Source of the DNA: an uncultured bacterium
GTDB taxonomy: Bacteria; Bacteroidota; Bacteroidia; Bacteroidales; Bacteroidaceae
Direction of reading: 5' to 3'
NCBI GenBank assembly: GCA_905215345.1
Contig: CAJMPR010000010.1
Location: forward strand, 1-64,000
Length of the DNA: 64,000 bases
The notes under the pieces were generated by a model that searched no databases, had not been told where the DNA came from, and was given only the letters and a program-made list of their open reading frames with translations. Shown in pieces: positions 24,944 to 33,792 of this stretch (positions within the stretch are counted from its first letter, which is position 1; every line of letters begins with the position of its first letter). The position numbers were made by a program, and so were the translations under genes.

Positions 24944-25047
24944 ACAGATAGGAGTTGTGAAACTCCTTCAATAGAATAGTTTAGTTAAGTCTAGTTTAGT
25001 TTTTGTGTAAGCACTTCCTTTGTAAGCGAACATTGGAAGTGCTTTTA
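24944..25047 (+). ncRNA. Candidate small RNA (promoter, hairpin, single-stranded middle, terminator)
   Basis: The ~104-nt transcript begins after a consensus promoter. It folds a first hairpin AGGAGTT/AACTCCT (24950-24967), then has an unpaired stretch with repeated TTTAGTT words (24978-25002). It ends in a terminator stem AAGCACTTCC (25009-25018) with GGAAGTGCTT (25035-25044) and a T-rich tail. No start codon with a frame of note is present. This is the layout of an intergenic sRNA; the family is not recognised. It could alternatively be a terminated leader of the acyltransferase 155 bp downstream. Confidence 0.6.
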
Positions 25048-25202
25048 TTGTGAAATTAATTAAAACTGAATCATAGTAAAATAACCAGATGTTATTGCAT
25101 AAGAATTTGCTAATTTCATTCGTACAGTATTAAAAGTGTTAAATAAATTAATGGACACAAACGAGTAATCACTATTTTTTATTACTTTCGCTCCAAACAC
25201 AA

Positions 25203-26279
25203 ATGAATCACATGAAACAAGACAGAATTGTATTTTTGGATTATATGCGAGTTTTTGCTTGCTTTTTGGTGATGATGGTGCATGCCAGTGAAGCGTTTTA
25301 TGGGGTGAGTGGTGTGCCTATCCTTTCAGAATCACATAAACTTTGGATTGCTATATGGGATGGAATGAGCCGCATTTCAGTACCTTTGTTTGTCATTACT
25401 TCAGCCTATCTGCTGGTTCCTATGAAAGAGAACCAACCTTGGGGAGAGTTCTTTAAACGGCGTTTTCTTCGTATTTTGCCGCCTATGATGGTGTTTATGG
25501 TTATTTATGCTGTGCTTCAAGTATGGCAGGATGGAGGTAATTGGAAAGAAATGTGCGTGGCTGTTTGCAAGTTGCCGCTAAACTTTCCGATGAACGCTTT
25601 TCATCTTTGGTTCATGTATCCTCTTATCGGCCTTTATTTACTTATTCCTATTCTCTCACCTTGGTTACGTATAGCCACAGCTAAACAGGAACGTATGTTT
25701 TTATATTTGTGGGCGTTGACCACTTGTTTGCCTTTTGTGAATAGATTCTACGGCGATGTGTTAGGGCAATGTTGGTGGAATCAGTATTATATGTTATACG
25801 ATTTCAGTGGGTATCCCGGCTATCTGGTTTTGGGACACTACATTCGTTATCATATTGACTGGAGTCGCTTTAAGCGTTCCACTATAGGATTTGCCTGCCT
25901 GTTGGGTGGTACTTCCTTTACCATTCTTAGTTTCTACCTACAGGCTAAGCCCGGTACTCCGCAACAGCTTTCCGATTTGGAAATAGCATGGTGCTTCTGC
26001 ATTATTAACTGTGTGATAGCCACTTTTGGAGCTTTCCTTTTGTTCACTACCATTCAAAGAGAAAGTAGAATTTACGGTTTGGTTAAAAGTATCTCAATCA
26101 ATAGCTACGGTATGTTTCTAATGCATATGCTTTGGTTGCCATTTTGGATTTCAATCATTCAGCCGCAAATATCTGTAGCAATAGCTATTCCACTTATTAG
26201 TGTACTTACTTTTATCAGTTGTTATGTGACAACAAAACTTATCTCTTATTTGCCTAACAGTAAATGGATAATAGGATGA
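25203..26279 (+). CDS. Acyltransferase family 3 membrane protein
   Basis: A 358-residue integral membrane O-acyltransferase with about ten helices. The N-terminus has the family's YMRVFACFLVMMVHASEAF with the conserved His near residue 29 (R-x(10)-H arrangement), and WIAIWDGMSRISVPLFVITSAYLL follows. Homologues transfer acetyl or succinyl groups to surface polysaccharides, lipid A or glucans. The acceptor cannot be told. A second in-frame ATG at 25212 is possible. It stands alone, with a partial box resembling TAnnTTTG around 25180. Confidence 0.85.
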   Translation: MNHMKQDRIVFLDYMRVFACFLVMMVHASEAFYGVSGVPILSESHKLWIAIWDGMSRISVPLFVITSAYLLVPMKENQPWGEFFKRRFLRILPPMMVFMVIYAVLQVWQDGGNWKEMCVAVCKLPLNFPMNAFHLWFMYPLIGLYLLIPILSPWLRIATAKQERMFLYLWALTTCLPFVNRFYGDVLGQCWWNQYYMLYDFSGYPGYLVLGHYIRYHIDWSRFKRSTIGFACLLGGTSFTILSFYLQAKPGTPQQLSDLEIAWCFCIINCVIATFGAFLLFTTIQRESRIYGLVKSISINSYGMFLMHMLWLPFWISIIQPQISVAIAIPLISVLTFISCYVTTKLISYLPNSKWIIG

Positions 26280-26413
26280 TTATAACTTATTTTCTCTCTC
26301 CTTTCTCCTCCTCTACAGCAACTGGCTTCGTTGATTAGTTCATCCATATCATAGTCAATAATAGAACTGGAGGAGGGAATGGTTGTACATGATGTCATGT
26401 TAAAACTTCTCAT
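26246..26413 (-). CDS. Possible 55-residue peptide, antisense to the acyltransferase 3' end
   Basis: Leftward from an ATG at 26411-26413 the frame reads MRSFNMTSCTTIPSSSS, then IIDYDMDELINEASCC and a basic tail, stopping at 26246. It has paired Cys, a Ser run and an RGGERRE segment. No known family is recognised and no clear ribosome-binding site is seen. The last ~30 nt overlap the acyltransferase gene. It may well be a chance frame. Confidence 0.25.
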   Translation of the reverse strand: MRSFNMTSCTTIPSSSSIIDYDMDELINEASCCRGGERREKISYNHPIIHLLLGK

Positions 26414-26739
26414 CGAGTATATGTTCTGTGGTTAAAGACTCAGAATATTAATAATATAAAATAAAGTACACGGTAACTGATTAAATCGCCTATCTTTTAC
26501 TGTGGAATATCTAACATTCTCGCAAAATTAAAACCAATAGCAAAGATGTATGCTCCCTGTACATATCCCATTCGGAAATCAAGACATGCAAAAAACTCTG
26601 AGAAGTAAAACTGACCACCCAGTATAATAGAAAAAACACCAACCTAAACAAGAACACCTCTACAAATGTTATAATAGAAATATGAGTGAAATACTGAACA
26701 TTCATTGTAGATTAAAAATATAGACTATATCCTGATTAT
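26280..26739. other. 460-bp region between acyltransferase and pdxH
   Basis: It holds the possible peptide (26246-26413), a remnant-like coding stretch on the minus strand (26497-26643) and a leftward TAnnTTTG match (CAAAATTA at 26523-26530). No intact gene is convincing. Confidence 0.5.
26497..26643 (-). pseudogene. Possible remnant of an outer-membrane beta-barrel protein
   Basis: Read leftward, the open stretch gives VGVFSIILGGQFYFSEFF, then ACLDFRMGYVQGAYIFAIG and FNFARMLDIPQ before a stop. Alternating hydrophobic and aromatic residues and the GYVQGAYIF-type strand look like the end of a porin-like barrel. An in-frame TAG at 26644-26646 interrupts it, and no start is visible. A different frame here (26511-26705) gives a hydrophobic 64-residue frame without family resemblance. 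Confidence 0.35.
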
Positions 26740-27384
26740 ATGGAATCCCAACTCTCTGACATAAGAAAAGAATATACGAAAGGAAAATTGACACGGAGTA
26801 ATATTTCCGAGAATCCCTTCGAGCAATTTGCACTTTGGCTTGATGATGCACTTCATTGCGGAGAAGATGAACCTACCGCCATGATCGTTGCTACCGCTTC
26901 TGCCGACGGACATCCTTCTACCCGTACCGTTCTTCTGAAAAGTGTAGAAAACGGTAAATTTATCTTTTTCACGAATTATGAAAGCCGCAAAGGCAGGCAA
27001 CTCGCAAGTAACCCCTACATCTCTTTATCATTTGTCTGGCATAAACTGGAAAGACAAATACATATCGAAGGTAAAACTGAAAAATATTCTTCCAAAGAAT
27101 CAGATATCTATTTCGCAAGCCGTCCCTACAAAAGTAAGATCGGTGCAAGAATTTCCCCTCAAAGTCACATTATTAACAGCCGGATGGAGATTATCCGCGC
27201 CTTTGTAAAAGAAGCCACGAAATTAGCGGGCCAAACCATCAAACGCCCTGATAACTGGGGTGGATTTGCCGTTACCCCTACCCGTTTCGAATTCTGGCAA
27301 GGACGTGAAAGCAGATTGCATGACCGTTTTCAATATACACTACGTGAAGACGGAAGTTGGGATATTGTAAGGCTTGCACCCTGA
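26740..27384 (+). CDS. pdxH: Pyridoxamine 5'-phosphate oxidase
   Basis: A 214-residue FMN enzyme that oxidises pyridoxamine- or pyridoxine-5'-phosphate to pyridoxal-5'-phosphate. The N-terminal MESQLSDIRKEYTKGKL, the FMN/substrate segment PSTRTVLLKSVENGKFIFFTNYESRKG, and the C-terminal GFAVTPTRFEFWQGRESRLHDR are hallmarks, and the length matches E. coli PdxH (218). Another possible B6 kinase in the window is the ThiD/PdxK-like gene at 2160-2975. Confidence 0.95.
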   Translation: MESQLSDIRKEYTKGKLTRSNISENPFEQFALWLDDALHCGEDEPTAMIVATASADGHPSTRTVLLKSVENGKFIFFTNYESRKGRQLASNPYISLSFVWHKLERQIHIEGKTEKYSSKESDIYFASRPYKSKIGARISPQSHIINSRMEIIRAFVKEATKLAGQTIKRPDNWGGFAVTPTRFEFWQGRESRLHDRFQYTLREDGSWDIVRLAP

Positions 27385-27414
27385 TTCAACCTCATAAAAA
27401 CTTTATATCCTATA

Positions 27415-27534
27415 AGAAACTGTTTTGATGAAGTAGCATAGCGGGCTATGTGACGAGTAAAAACAGATAAAAAGACCGAAAATAGACTTAGAAAGTGCTA
27501 ATAAACTTTCAAAAAGAAAATCAAAATAGTTTCT
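27415..27534. repeat. 120-bp palindromic repeat element
   Basis: AGAAACTGTTTTGAT (27415-27429) and ATCAAAATAGTTTCT (27520-27534) are inverted with 14 of 15 matches. Inside are two hairpins: CATAGC/GCTATG (about 27437-27450) and GAAAGT/ACTTTC (about 27491-27510). The whole can fold into a branched hairpin and looks like a dispersed non-coding element rather than a promoter. Confidence 0.55.
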
Positions 27535-27605
27535 AAATAAAGCTTAAATGAAGAACAAAGTCATAACGTCACTGTTAGAGGGAAAATACTCTAAAAAAGA
27601 TAGTT

Positions 27606-28652
27606 ATGAATTACGGAATCAGTGTTCTTTTCCGAGCCATACCTCTATTGATGGCTCTGTTTTGTTTCGGTTACGGAGCTTTCGTGCTTGATATGGGAAC
27701 AGATTCGGCTAAATATGTTGCCGGGCCGGTAGTATTATCTTTAGGAATGATTTGTATTGCACTGTTTGCTACGGCAGCAACAATCATCCGTCAAATTATC
27801 CATACATATAATACAGCTTCTAAATATGGGCTACCCATACTTGGTTATCTGGCTGCCGCTCTGACTTTTATTTTCGGATGGATATATATCAACGAAGCTA
27901 CCAATGCAAGTCATTTCGTAGCCGGACATGTAATCTGTGGAGTAGCTTTTATCACTGCATGCGTAGCAACAACAGCGACATCCTCTACGCGCTTTACCCT
28001 TATTCCCGCGAATTCCGAAGCTACCGGACACGATATACCATCCAAAGCCTTTAACTCAGTACAAGGGAATATCCTGATTATTGTTGCATGTATTCTGGCG
28101 CTTATCGCCTGGATATGGACTTTCTGGCTGCTTGCGAAGAGTGACATACATAACGCCTACTATGTAGCGGGACATGTCATGGCCGGAATCGCCTGTATAT
28201 GTACCAGTCTTGTTGCCTTAGTAGCTACTATCGTACGCCAGATACGTAACAGTTACTCACAATCCGAGCGCAGATGGTGGCCTGCATTGGTACTTGTCAT
28301 GGGAACTCTAAGCATTCTATGGGGACTTTTTATTATGGGAAACCCCAATCCAGCCAAGTCATCCATCGGATATATCATGATTGGATTGGGATTGGTATGT
28401 TACAGTATTTCAAGTAAGGTCATTCTGCTTGCCGCCATCTGGAGAAACACCTTCAAACTGGCAAACCGAATCCCGTTAATACCGGTTTTCACCGCACTGA
28501 TTTGTCTCTTTTTCTCTGCCTTCCTGTTCGAAATGGCAACCATTAACGATGCTTACTTCGTTCCGGCACGTGTAATGGCAGGCTTAGGTGGTATTTGTTT
28601 CACCCTTTTCTCCATAGTCAGCATTTTGGAAAGTGGTACATCCAAGAGTTAA
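27606..28652 (+). CDS. Multi-pass membrane protein built from repeated units (DUF2776-like)
   Basis: A 348-residue protein with about ten transmembrane helices and no soluble domain. It is built from repeats: ASHFVAGHVICGVAFI, AYYVAGHVMAGIACI and AYFVPARVMAGLGGI mark equivalent helices, with a first copy around AKYVAGPVVLSLGMI and a worn one around IGYIMIGLGLV. It may belong to DUF2776, but that is from memory and uncertain. Function unknown. Its stop codon shares bases with the stop of the convergent pgl gene (28649-28652), leaving no room for a terminator. Confidence 0.7.
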   Translation: MNYGISVLFRAIPLLMALFCFGYGAFVLDMGTDSAKYVAGPVVLSLGMICIALFATAATIIRQIIHTYNTASKYGLPILGYLAAALTFIFGWIYINEATNASHFVAGHVICGVAFITACVATTATSSTRFTLIPANSEATGHDIPSKAFNSVQGNILIIVACILALIAWIWTFWLLAKSDIHNAYYVAGHVMAGIACICTSLVALVATIVRQIRNSYSQSERRWWPALVLVMGTLSILWGLFIMGNPNPAKSSIGYIMIGLGLVCYSISSKVILLAAIWRNTFKLANRIPLIPVFTALICLFFSAFLFEMATINDAYFVPARVMAGLGGICFTLFSIVSILESGTSKS

Positions 28653-29362
28653 TCAGTTACATATCCGACAGCCTGATTATCGGTAAAAACATCAACGTTT
28701 TCCGCATGATGAGCCACATAGGCTGCCGGACCGGTATCACCCGAATTCAATATGTCACGGGTTACTCCCGCCTTATCTTTTCCGGTGACAAAGAAAATAA
28801 CCCGTTTGGCACTGAAAATCAAACAACCTGTCATGGCAATGCGTTGCTGGCCGTTGTAAGGATTGATACTTACCTCATAAGGATTAAAAGAAGAAAGTAA
28901 GTATTCCTGACCGGGAAAGATAGATGAAGTATGTCCGTCATCTCCCGCTCCAAGCAGTACGAAATCAAAAGAAGGAAAACCACGCCATAACGGAAGTGTA
29001 CGGTAAGCCTGAGCCGAATAGCGTTTTGCTTCTGCCTCCGGATGACAAGAGCCACATATCGGAAACACAAATTCATCCGGCATGCATACCTCATCAAGTA
29101 GCAGACGGCGCATCGTACCGTAATTACTCTCCGAATCTTCGGCAGGTACACACCGTTCGTCTACCCAATAAATACGCATCCGTACCCAGGGAGTTTCCTT
29201 TCGATACTCATGAGCCCAGATATCAAACATTAGTGAAGGTGTCGTTCCCCCACTGAAAGCAAAATAAAAAATTCTCTCGGGCTCCTTCATCATCATCTCA
29301 ATGAGATACTTGATAAGCGCATGTGCTGTTGCCGTAGCAGTAGGATATATATAACTTTTCAT
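28649..29362 (-). CDS. pgl: 6-phosphogluconolactonase
   Basis: A 237-residue DevB/Pgl-type lactonase that hydrolyses 6-phosphogluconolactone, the second step of the oxidative pentose phosphate pathway. Visible motifs are FAFSGGTTPSLMFD near residue 36, WVDERCVPAEDSESNYGTM and LLGAGDDGHTSSIFPG with the catalytic His. Its ATG overlaps the zwf stop by 4 bp. It is the last gene of gnd-zwf-pgl, read leftward. Its 3' end overlaps the convergent membrane-protein gene. Confidence 0.95.
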   Translation of the reverse strand: MKSYIYPTATATAHALIKYLIEMMMKEPERIFYFAFSGGTTPSLMFDIWAHEYRKETPWVRMRIYWVDERCVPAEDSESNYGTMRRLLLDEVCMPDEFVFPICGSCHPEAEAKRYSAQAYRTLPLWRGFPSFDFVLLGAGDDGHTSSIFPGQEYLLSSFNPYEVSINPYNGQQRIAMTGCLIFSAKRVIFFVTGKDKAGVTRDILNSGDTGPAAYVAHHAENVDVFTDNQAVGYVTD

Positions 29363-30855
29363 AATTCGCAGTATTCATCCGTATTGGTCAAATTTTTACA
29401 TGGATTAGTCCATTCGGCACCATGCTCGTGCATCATCGCCTCACTCTCCAAAGGCCCCCAAGTTCCCACGGGATACCCATATAACGGTGCCTCAGGATAT
29501 TCTTTCCAGTAATGCAGAACCGGATCGAAGAAACGCCAGGAAGCCTCAACAGCATCACTGCGTGTAAAAAGTGTCTGATCTCCCTGGATACAATCTTCTA
29601 TCAAACGGGCATACGCATCACCGGTAGGCAATCCTCCCAACTCGGAGTAACTAAAATCCATCATCACCTGCTTCACATCAAATCCCGGACCGGGTACTTT
29701 CATTCCAAATTTCAACACAATCCCCTCATTGGGCTGCAAGCGTAAGATAAGCTTGTTGGCACGCGGACAATTTCCACCTTGACAACGGAACATCTGATGA
29801 GGAGTTTCACGGAAGTGCACTACAATCTCCGTAACTTTCGTCGGCATCTGTTTTCCTGTACGGATATAAAAAGGAACGCCACTCCACCGCCAGTTATTGA
29901 TACCTATTTTCATAGCAATGTATGTTTCGGTACGAGAATCGGGAGCAACGTTCTTTTCTTCACGATAACCTTTCTTTGTAGGCGATGCTGTGTACTGTCC
30001 ACGAACAATGTGTTCGTTTAAATCTTCCTCTGTTAATGGAGAAAGAGATTCATACACTTTCACCACCTCATTCCGGAAGTTATTGGCATTAAAAATAGCA
30101 GGAGGTTCCATAGCCGTCAGCGCTACCAACTGGATAAGATGATTCTGCACCATATCACGCAAGGCCCCGGTACTATCATAAAAGCCGCCACGCTGTTCTA
30201 TACCGAGATTCTCAACTGCTGTAATCTCTACATAGTCAATATAGTTCCGATTCCAAAGCGGTTCGAAAATACCGTTGGCAAAACGCAAAGCCAGAATATT
30301 CTGAGCAGTTTCCTTACCCAGAAAATGGTCTATACGATAAATTTGTTGTTCCTCGAATACAGAAGCATAAATACGGTTCAATGCCAGAGCCGACTCCAAA
30401 TCATATCCGAAAGGTTTTTCTACGATAATACGCGTATGAGGACGGTTCAGGTTAGCAGCCTTCAGATGAAGAGGAATTACACCATACAAGGAAGGAGGAG
30501 TAGCAAGATAAAACAGCAAATTATCCGGCTCTTTTTCGCCCGTTAATTCCTGAAGCCGCTTGTTCAGTATCGTATATTCACTTGCATCGGCAGGATCGAA
30601 AGCCAGATAATACAAATGATTGCAGAAATCCGTCATCTTTTCCTCTACCTGTTCTTTCGAAGCGACAAATCTTTCAAGTTCTTTTAATATATAAGTACGA
30701 TAGGTATCGTCTTCATATTCTGTACGTCCTATACCCAAAATAGTAAAGTCTTCCGGTAAACGCCCATCCTGATATAAGGTATATAGTGCCGGCATCAACT
30801 TGCGCTTCGTTAAATCGCCCGAAGCCCCAAAAATAATCATCACAAATTTACTCAT
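29359..30855 (-). CDS. zwf: Glucose-6-phosphate 1-dehydrogenase
   Basis: From the ATG at 30855 (MSKFVMIIFGASGDL) the product is 498 residues, the normal size for the NADP-dependent enzyme that starts the oxidative pentose phosphate pathway. The nucleotide motif GASGDLTKRKL is at the N-terminus, and the substrate/catalytic motif RIDHFLGKE with the essential His is near residue 180. EKPFGYDL is also typical. An upstream ATG at 30909 would add 18 residues before the Rossmann strand and is less likely. Confidence 0.95.
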   Translation of the reverse strand: MSKFVMIIFGASGDLTKRKLMPALYTLYQDGRLPEDFTILGIGRTEYEDDTYRTYILKELERFVASKEQVEEKMTDFCNHLYYLAFDPADASEYTILNKRLQELTGEKEPDNLLFYLATPPSLYGVIPLHLKAANLNRPHTRIIVEKPFGYDLESALALNRIYASVFEEQQIYRIDHFLGKETAQNILALRFANGIFEPLWNRNYIDYVEITAVENLGIEQRGGFYDSTGALRDMVQNHLIQLVALTAMEPPAIFNANNFRNEVVKVYESLSPLTEEDLNEHIVRGQYTASPTKKGYREEKNVAPDSRTETYIAMKIGINNWRWSGVPFYIRTGKQMPTKVTEIVVHFRETPHQMFRCQGGNCPRANKLILRLQPNEGIVLKFGMKVPGPGFDVKQVMMDFSYSELGGLPTGDAYARLIEDCIQGDQTLFTRSDAVEASWRFFDPVLHYWKEYPEAPLYGYPVGTWGPLESEAMMHEHGAEWTNPCKNLTNTDEYCEL

Positions 30856-31025
30856 AGTTTTATTTTTTGTTTCTTTAATATCGCTCACATTTTTCCTGAA
30901 ATTTACCAATCATTTCCCTGGCATCAATAACACATACACCAAGGAACCTGATACGTTTCCCAAGCGTTTAATGAATAAATTCCAAGGATTTACGGAGCAT
31001 TCCCCAGCTTTTTTCTATATAGTCT

Positions 31026-32501
31026 TTACACATTGTATGTTCCCGACTTTGTTTCGCCACCATGACCTGTCCAGTTCTCATGGAAAAATTGTCCATGCAA
31101 TTCGTCCACCCGTTCAAAAGTATGTGCTCCGAAATAGTCTCGTTGCGCCTGAATCATATTGGCCGGTAAATTGGCCGAAACAAGCGAATAGAAATAGTTC
31201 AATGCCGAGGAAAAAGCCGGAACCGGTAATTCCTCTTTCATTGCTTGAGCAACCAAGTGCTTCCAACCGGACAGTAACTGCTGTATTTCATTTTTAAAGT
31301 AAGGTGCAAGCAAAAGGTTCTGTGGTTTCTCCTTTTCTTCAAATGCCGCAGCAATATCATTCAGGAATATGCTGCGGATAATACACCCGCCACGCCACAT
31401 ACGCGCGATAGACGCCAAATCAAGGTTCCATCCGAATGCGTCGGATGCGCGTTGTAAAACAGCAAATCCCTGTGCATAGGATACCAGTTTGGAAGCATAA
31501 AGAGCCGAATATATATCTTTCACCAATTCGCTTTTATTATAAACCACGTTTGAGTGTTGGGTAACAAACTGTTTAGAAGCCATTTCACGCAACCTCTTCT
31601 GAGAAGAAAGACTGCGCTCAAAAACAGCCGTAGCAATCAATCCGAGCGGCATCCCCAACTCCATGGCATTTATTACCGACCATTTACCGGTACCTTTCTG
31701 TCCCGCTGTATCCAATATCTTATCAATCAGATATCCGCCTGCTTTATCCTTATGCTGCAAGATGTTCGCTGTAATCTCAACCAGATAACTGCGAAGTTTA
31801 CCTTCATTCCAATATGAGAAAACCAATGCCATTTCTTCATTAGTCAGTTTTAGCAAGTTTTTCATCACCCAGTAAGCTTCGGCAATAAGTTGCATGTCGC
31901 CATACTCGATACCGTTATGAATCATCTTAACGAAATGCCCGGAACCCGCCGGTCCCACCCACTGGCAACAGGGTGTTCCGTCCGACGCCTTGGCAGCAAT
32001 ACTCTGTAAAACAGGCTTTACTTCTTCCCAAGCAGTTGCCGAGCCACCGGGCATAATAGACGCACCATTCAGTGCACCTTCCTCACCACCGGACACACCG
32101 GCTCCCACAAAACGGAATCCTTTCTGTTCGGCCAATGCCACACGACGGTTAGTATCTTCATAATTCGAATTACCACCGTCGATAAGGATATCTCCCGGTG
32201 ACAAAAGAGGGAAAAGTTGTTCCATTAATTCGTCCACGGCACTACCGGCACGAACCATCATCATTATTTTACGAGGAGTAGCGATTGATGCTACAAAATC
32301 TGTAATATCTGTGTACCCCTGAATACTTTTTCCTTTAGCACGCCCATTAATAAAACGCTCTACCACACCTTCTTCAATCCCCGGAACCGTTCGGTTATAT
32401 ACCGAAACCAGCCAGCCTTTATCCGCCATGTTTAACGCAAGATTCTCTCCCATTACCGCCAGCCCTATTAGTCCAATGTCTGTTTTACTTAAACTATCCA
32501 T
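31026..32501 (-). CDS. gnd: 6-phosphogluconate dehydrogenase, decarboxylating
   Basis: From the ATG at 32501 (MDSLSKTDIGLIGLAVMG) the product is 491 residues. It oxidises and decarboxylates 6-phosphogluconate to ribulose-5-phosphate with NADPH. Diagnostic parts are the Rossmann motif GLAVMGENLALNMADKG, DGGNSNYEDT, GVSGGEEGALNGASIMPGG and KMIHNGIEYGDMQLI. It is the first gene of the gnd-zwf-pgl unit, with a 170-bp gap to zwf. An upstream ATG at 32549 lies next to divergent promoter boxes and is not preferred. Confidence 0.95.
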   Translation of the reverse strand: MDSLSKTDIGLIGLAVMGENLALNMADKGWLVSVYNRTVPGIEEGVVERFINGRAKGKSIQGYTDITDFVASIATPRKIMMMVRAGSAVDELMEQLFPLLSPGDILIDGGNSNYEDTNRRVALAEQKGFRFVGAGVSGGEEGALNGASIMPGGSATAWEEVKPVLQSIAAKASDGTPCCQWVGPAGSGHFVKMIHNGIEYGDMQLIAEAYWVMKNLLKLTNEEMALVFSYWNEGKLRSYLVEITANILQHKDKAGGYLIDKILDTAGQKGTGKWSVINAMELGMPLGLIATAVFERSLSSQKRLREMASKQFVTQHSNVVYNKSELVKDIYSALYASKLVSYAQGFAVLQRASDAFGWNLDLASIARMWRGGCIIRSIFLNDIAAAFEEKEKPQNLLLAPYFKNEIQQLLSGWKHLVAQAMKEELPVPAFSSALNYFYSLVSANLPANMIQAQRDYFGAHTFERVDELHGQFFHENWTGHGGETKSGTYNV

Positions 32502-32578
32502 ATACTTGTAAATTTTATCTTTATAGTTGAAACAAAATGCCCGATACATTTGTTCGTATGAATTTTGAAATAAAATAC

Positions 32579-32586
32579 TATTTTTG
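32579..32586 (+). promoter_or_regulatory. -7 box for the DAACS transporter (TATTTTTG)
   Basis: A TAnnTTTG match 40 bp upstream of the ATG at 32626. A second match, TACATTTG, lies at 32545-32552. Confidence 0.5.
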
Positions 32587-32625
32587 TATTCAAAAGTTCA
32601 TTTCACAAAAAACGACACCAATCTT

Positions 32626-33792
32626 ATGAAGAAATTCCACATTGGGTTACTGCCCCGTATTCTTATCGCTATTGCTTTAGGCATTTTCTTCGGTAACTTT
32701 CTCCCCGCTCCGTTGGTACGCTTATTTGTCACTTTCAATGGCATCTTCAGCGAATTCCTAAACTTCTCTATTCCTCTTATTATCGTAGGATTGGTTACGA
32801 TAGCTATAGCGGACATCGGACGAGGCGCAGGAAAAATGTTGCTCATTACAGCATTCATTGCTTACGGAACAACCCTCTTTTCTGGATTTCTATCCTACTT
32901 CACAGGTGCGGCGATATTTCCGTCGCTAATTGAAACCGGAGTCCCTTTGGAGGAAGTGAGCGAAGCACAAGGCATACTTCCTTTTTTCTTCGTTGCCATT
33001 CCACCGTTAATGAATGTCATGACAGCATTGATACTGGCATTCACTTTAGGACTCGGATTAGCGCATCTCAAGAGCGAAGTATTAAAAAATGTAGCACGTG
33101 ATTTTCAAAATATTATTGTCCGCATGATAAGTGCAGTTATTTTACCGTTACTTCCTATCTACATTTTTGGTATTTTCCTCAACATGACGCATTCCGGACA
33201 AGTTTTTTCTATCTTAATGGTATTTATCAAAATTATCGGTGTAATCTTCCTACTGCATATTTTTCTATTAATTTTCCAATACTGTGTTGCGGCTCTCTTT
33301 GTACACAAAAATCCTTTTAAATTATTAGGCAGAATGCTTCCTGCTTATTTTACAGCACTGGGTACACAATCCTCTGCCGCAACGATTCCCGTCACTTTGG
33401 AACAGACCAAAAAGAACGGAGTATCGACTGATATTGCCGGATTTGTCATACCGCTTTGCGCCACTATCCATTTATCGGGCAGCACTCTTAAAATTGTGGC
33501 TTGTGCATTGGCATTGATGATTATGCAGGGGATTCCCTATGACTTTCCGTTATTTGCCGGTTTTATCTTCATGCTGGGTATCACGATGGTAGCGGCTCCC
33601 GGTGTTCCGGGGGGTGCTATCATGGCATCGCTGGGTATCTTGCAATCAATGTTAGGATTTGATGAATCGGCGCAAGCATTGATGATTGCCCTCTACATTT
33701 CAATGGATAGTTTCGGCACGGCTTGCAATGTTACGGGCGATGGAGCTATCGCACTCATTATTGACAAGTTAATGGCGAGAAAGTCGGCATAA
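32626..33792 (+). CDS. Dicarboxylate/amino acid:cation symporter (DAACS family)
   Basis: From the ATG at 32626 (MKKFHIGLLPRILIAI) the product is 388 residues with eight helices and two re-entrant loops of the GltPh/DctA fold. The first loop contains TALGTQSSAATIPVTLEQ, the second VAAPGVPGGAIMAS, and the Na+/substrate site DSFGTACNVTGDGAIAL matches the family's N-V-x-G-D. It imports a dicarboxylate or small amino acid (glutamate, aspartate, serine) with Na+ or H+. The specific substrate is not decided. A non-ATG start at 32584 is possible but unlikely. Confidence 0.9.
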   Translation: MKKFHIGLLPRILIAIALGIFFGNFLPAPLVRLFVTFNGIFSEFLNFSIPLIIVGLVTIAIADIGRGAGKMLLITAFIAYGTTLFSGFLSYFTGAAIFPSLIETGVPLEEVSEAQGILPFFFVAIPPLMNVMTALILAFTLGLGLAHLKSEVLKNVARDFQNIIVRMISAVILPLLPIYIFGIFLNMTHSGQVFSILMVFIKIIGVIFLLHIFLLIFQYCVAALFVHKNPFKLLGRMLPAYFTALGTQSSAATIPVTLEQTKKNGVSTDIAGFVIPLCATIHLSGSTLKIVACALALMIMQGIPYDFPLFAGFIFMLGITMVAAPGVPGGAIMASLGILQSMLGFDESAQALMIALYISMDSFGTACNVTGDGAIALIIDKLMARKSA

